Positions 7,367-9,034 of a DNA stretch of 9,034 bases are shown here, piece by piece. Each line of letters opens with the position of its first letter. The first letter of the stretch is position 1. The notes under the pieces are model-generated. The model saw only the letters and a list, made by a program, of their open reading frames with translations. It did not search any database and was not told the origin of the DNA. Where the stretch lies: contig CALFSY010000075.1 in NCBI GenBank assembly GCA_937916365.1, forward strand, positions 1-9,034, given 5' to 3'. Position numbers and translations under genes: made by a program. Source of the DNA: an uncultured Jannaschia sp. (GTDB lineage Bacteria; Pseudomonadota; Alphaproteobacteria; Rhodobacterales; Rhodobacteraceae).

Positions 7367-7804
7367 TTACGTGTTTTGAAAATGCTCATGCAGCGATGTA
7401 ATCGCTAATGTGTAACCCATAACGCCAAAACCCTGTATAATGCCCAAACAAACCGGTGCGATCGTTGATACGTGACGAAAATGTTCGCGGGCATAAGTAT
7501 TTGTCAGGTGAAGCTCAACAACAGGGATGGAAATTGCAGAAATCGCATCCCGTAGGGCGATGGAGGTGTGGGTATAGGCCCCGGCATTTAACACAGCGCC
7601 GTCTTGCGTATCATGGGCGGTATGAAGTGCGTCGACCAGCCCGCCTTCGTGATTAGATTGCATGAAACTGATATTCAGGTTGAGCGACTGACCGTGTGCC
7701 ACGCACCGTGATTTTATATCGTCCAACGTCGTTGGGCCATACACGTCAGGCTCTCGCGTACCTAACAGGTTCAGGTTTGGGCCATTCAAAATAAGAATCC
7801 GCAT
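7367..7804 (-). CDS. aroQ: 3-dehydroquinate dehydratase, type II
   Basis: This enzyme dehydrates 3-dehydroquinate to 3-dehydroshikimate in the shikimate pathway to aromatic amino acids. The 145-residue length fits type II enzymes, which form dodecamers. Motifs are LNGPNLNLLGTREPDVYG with Asn10, Arg17 and the catalytic Tyr22; FMQSNHEGGLVDALH (48-61); NAGAYTHTSIALRDA with Asn73 and His79; and VELHLTNTYAREHFRH with the proton donor His99 and Arg110. All sit at a constant offset of two from the Mycobacterium tuberculosis active-site numbers I recall (12, 19, 24, 75, 81, 101, 112), so nothing is missing. The start ATG 7804 follows GGAAAAG at a suitable distance. In-frame TTG 7870 and ATG 7819 upstream would add 22 or 5 unfamiliar residues. 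It lies alone rather than in the aroQ-accB-accC order common in related bacteria, and converges on tsf. Confidence 0.96.
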   Translation of the reverse strand: MRILILNGPNLNLLGTREPDVYGPTTLDDIKSRCVAHGQSLNLNISFMQSNHEGGLVDALHTAHDTQDGAVLNAGAYTHTSIALRDAISAISIPVVELHLTNTYAREHFRHVSTIAPVCLGIIQGFGVMGYTLAITSLHEHFQNT

Positions 7805-7857
7805 AATTTTCTTTTCCATATGCGGGACATAATCGCAAGTTTTAGGTTGGGCAGAGG

Positions 7858-7863
7858 AGTATA
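7858..7863 (-). promoter_or_regulatory. Possible -10 element for aroQ
   Basis: On the minus strand TATACT (5 of 6 to TATAAT) lies about 54 bases before the aroQ ATG. No good -35 hexamer stands at 16-18 bases. If real, transcription would start near 7851, which excludes the upstream TTG at 7870 as an aroQ start. Confidence 0.3.
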
Positions 7864-7899
7864 GCCACAAAATCCGAAATTAAAATTTATCGTAATATC

Positions 7900-8367
7900 T
7901 TACAATAGACGGTCGGATTTATCGCGTGTCATAAACCACCATACAATCACAGCGGCTATGACCATCTCAACCCACGCTAGTGGAAGGGCGACTGCCAACA
8001 CCATTGGCGGTGCAAGATTCATGTTGAACAAACCTAGCCATAAAATAACGAAAATAGCCAACCAAACGCCCGTTCCATATAATATCGCGCGGGACAAAGA
8101 CGCCCCAAACTGTTTCAAGGCCATCCATGGCAGCAACGTTGCGGCAATAACCAAAATCGTATCCCAGACACCCCATATGAGAAACACTGGCAGGTTCATG
8201 GGCGCGATGTTGGGTAACGTTGGAAACGCATCGCGCATCATTGGCATAACGAACACGAAATAGCGGAAAACCTCGGAGAGATTAATCCAAACGAAATTCA
8301 CGAAAAGCGCCAGCAGAAAAGGGGATTTCTGGCCTGACAACATTGGTGTTTGTGGGGGGGTGTTCAT
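7900..8367 (-). CDS. Small four-helix integral membrane protein of unknown function
   Basis: I do not recognise a functional family. The 155-residue protein has a short polar N-terminus and four predicted membrane helices at about 16-42, 59-83, 94-114 and 121-146. It ends in a basic tail, TRDKSDRLL. Positive residues in the first segment (Lys14), the helix 2-3 loop (Lys85, Arg93) and the tail suggest both ends are cytoplasmic. The first helix carries polar residues in NFVWINLSEVFRYFVFVMP and the third ends in WLGLFNMNLAPP; such polar and aromatic clusters look family-conserved rather than random. No transporter, enzyme or heme-binding motif is evident. Its ATG overlaps the tetR stop (ATGA, 8364-8367), so it is translated with the repressor and probably shares its promoter. 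It may be the regulator's target, an unrecognised efflux accessory or stress membrane protein; that role is inference. Confidence 0.85.
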   Translation of the reverse strand: MNTPPQTPMLSGQKSPFLLALFVNFVWINLSEVFRYFVFVMPMMRDAFPTLPNIAPMNLPVFLIWGVWDTILVIAATLLPWMALKQFGASLSRAILYGTGVWLAIFVILWLGLFNMNLAPPMVLAVALPLAWVEMVIAAVIVWWFMTRDKSDRLL

Positions 8368-8960
8368 GCCATTGCCCTTGATATTAGGTGCAAAAAATTA
8401 TTAGCCGATTGCCGCAGGATCATAGCGTCATCCACGACACGTGACATTGACCAAAGGCCGTTGGTAAAAATAACCAAAAGATTTGCCAGATTTTCCGTGT
8501 CTGTTTGAAGATTGCCTGGGGTTTTAGAAGCCTCTCTTTGAAGGGCGGTATGAAACCCCGTTCTAAGGCGGTGATTGTGATATTTTACTTTGGCCATGAT
8601 GTCCGCATCTGTTGTCGCAATTTCTGTCGCAGAGTTCGCGACAAAACAACCGGGGCCGGGTAGGCCGGTGATCTCGCCCTGTGTGATTTGATATTCAAAA
8701 TAGGCAGATATGCTTGCTAGATCGGCCGCCGTGGTTTCAACCACTTGAAAAGCAGGGGTCACAACTGTGTTTTGATATTGATCAAAACAGGCAAGATATA
8801 GCTGTTTTTTACCACCAAACGTTGAGTAGATTTTATGGCGGTTGGCCCCAATGGCCGTAACAAGATTTTCCATGGAAGAGGCATAAAAACCGTTTTTCCA
8901 AAAATACTGCAACGCACGATCTGTCAATGTATCCGATGTAAGTGATGTTTTTTGTGCCAT
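8364..8960 (-). CDS. TetR/AcrR-family transcriptional regulator
   Basis: The 198-residue length and layout are those of TetR repressors: an N-terminal DNA-binding domain and a helical ligand-binding, dimerising domain. Residues 9-55 form the TetR_N domain: LTDRALQYFWKNGFYASSM, then the helix-turn-helix NLVTAIGANRHKIYSTFGGKKQLY (about 32-55). The C-terminal part includes GLPGPGCFVANSATEIA, resembling the GCLxVNxAxE block of several AcrR-type subfamilies. The ligand cannot be read. The start ATG 8960 is preferred over TTG 8969 because the latter lies in the promoter's -10 element. The gene overlaps a small membrane-protein gene by 4 bases. A perfect palindrome in its promoter spacer implies that it represses itself and its neighbour. 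A divergent gene may lie just outside the window on the right. Confidence 0.93.
   Translation of the reverse strand: MAQKTSLTSDTLTDRALQYFWKNGFYASSMENLVTAIGANRHKIYSTFGGKKQLYLACFDQYQNTVVTPAFQVVETTAADLASISAYFEYQITQGEITGLPGPGCFVANSATEIATTDADIMAKVKYHNHRLRTGFHTALQREASKTPGNLQTDTENLANLLVIFTNGLWSMSRVVDDAMILRQSANNFLHLISRAMA
8768..8789. promoter_or_regulatory. Palindrome containing an exact FNR-type box, inside tetR
   Basis: TGTTTTGAT and ATCAAAACA are perfect 9-bp inverted arms around a 4-base centre. The core TTGAT-N4-ATCAA (8772-8785) equals the FNR/FnrL consensus. It lies in coding sequence (FDQYQN on the minus strand), about 170 bases downstream of the likely tetR transcription start, so its use as a binding site is doubtful. 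Confidence 0.25.
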
Positions 8961-8966
8961 ATGCAC

Positions 8967-8995
8967 CAAATATCAGAACGATCGTTCTGAGTCAA
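8967..8995 (-). promoter_or_regulatory. Promoter of the tetR-membrane protein unit
   Basis: On the minus strand TTGACT (8990-8995) and TATTTG (8967-8972) are separated by exactly 17 bases, a good sigma70-type arrangement. The expected transcription start, 6-8 bases after the -10, falls at about 8959-8961, which is the A of the ATG at 8960. This predicts a leaderless message. Confidence 0.65.
8973..8990. promoter_or_regulatory. Probable TetR operator, perfect 18-bp palindrome
   Basis: TCAGAACGATCGTTCTGA is self-complementary over all 18 bases. It fills the spacer between the -35 and -10 of the tetR promoter, so a bound dimer would block RNA polymerase. The AGAACGATCGTTCT core resembles operators of several TetR-family proteins. 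Its position 12 bases from the tetR ATG supports autoregulation. Confidence 0.8.
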
Positions 8996-9034
8996 CTCTG
9001 TGCATTTGTTTGACATACTATTCTTTGTCCCATA

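Noticed and set aside
7870..7920. 8-bp inverted repeat AAATCCGA / TCGGATTT around the membrane-protein stop
   Set aside because: The arms are 35 bases apart and one lies in coding sequence, with no U-run. A match of this size at this separation is near chance, so it is not called as a terminator.

Overview
The window looks like a chromosomal segment of an alphaproteobacterium, most likely in or near the Rhodobacterales. This rests on three things: the wording of the PrmC substrate-binding motif (DPRPETE), a DUF4167 gene next to prmC (an alphaproteobacterial family), and an rpsB-tsf pair not followed by pyrH. GC content is intermediate by eye, about half, and falls in the prmC-DUF4167 gap and in the last 1.7 kb. 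No species can be named from this.

Layout from left to right. Positions 1-1493 (+) hold the C-terminal five sixths of an IlvD/Edd-family sugar-acid dehydratase, cut by the window edge. Positions 1580-3495 (+) hold prfA (release factor 1) and prmC (the methyltransferase that modifies its GGQ glutamine), overlapping by 4 bases. An AT-rich gap of about 200 bases leads to a DUF4167 gene (3702-4328, +). Convergent to it is rsmA/ksgA (4363-5205, -). A 281-base divergent intergenic region then feeds rpsB (5487-6332, +) and tsf (6401-7285, +). Convergent to tsf is aroQ, type II 3-dehydroquinase (7367-7804, -). Last is a minus-strand two-gene unit: a TetR-family repressor (8364-8960) overlapping by 4 bases a small four-helix membrane protein of unknown function (7900-8367).

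How the genes work together: the middle of the window is a translation neighbourhood with termination (prfA), release-factor methylation (prmC), 16S rRNA dimethylation (rsmA), small-subunit protein S2 (rpsB) and elongation (tsf). The uncharacterised DUF4167 protein, with Arg-rich ends, sits among them. The right end is an accessory, probably self-regulated cassette. A perfect 18-bp palindrome fills the spacer of a good sigma70-type promoter, and that promoter appears to fire almost exactly at the tetR ATG, so the message is probably leaderless.

Most of the window is ordinary housekeeping sequence. I see no CRISPR array, insertion sequence, tRNA or rRNA. The least explained parts are the TetR/membrane-protein pair with its operator, an exact FNR-type box inside tetR, and the role of DUF4167.
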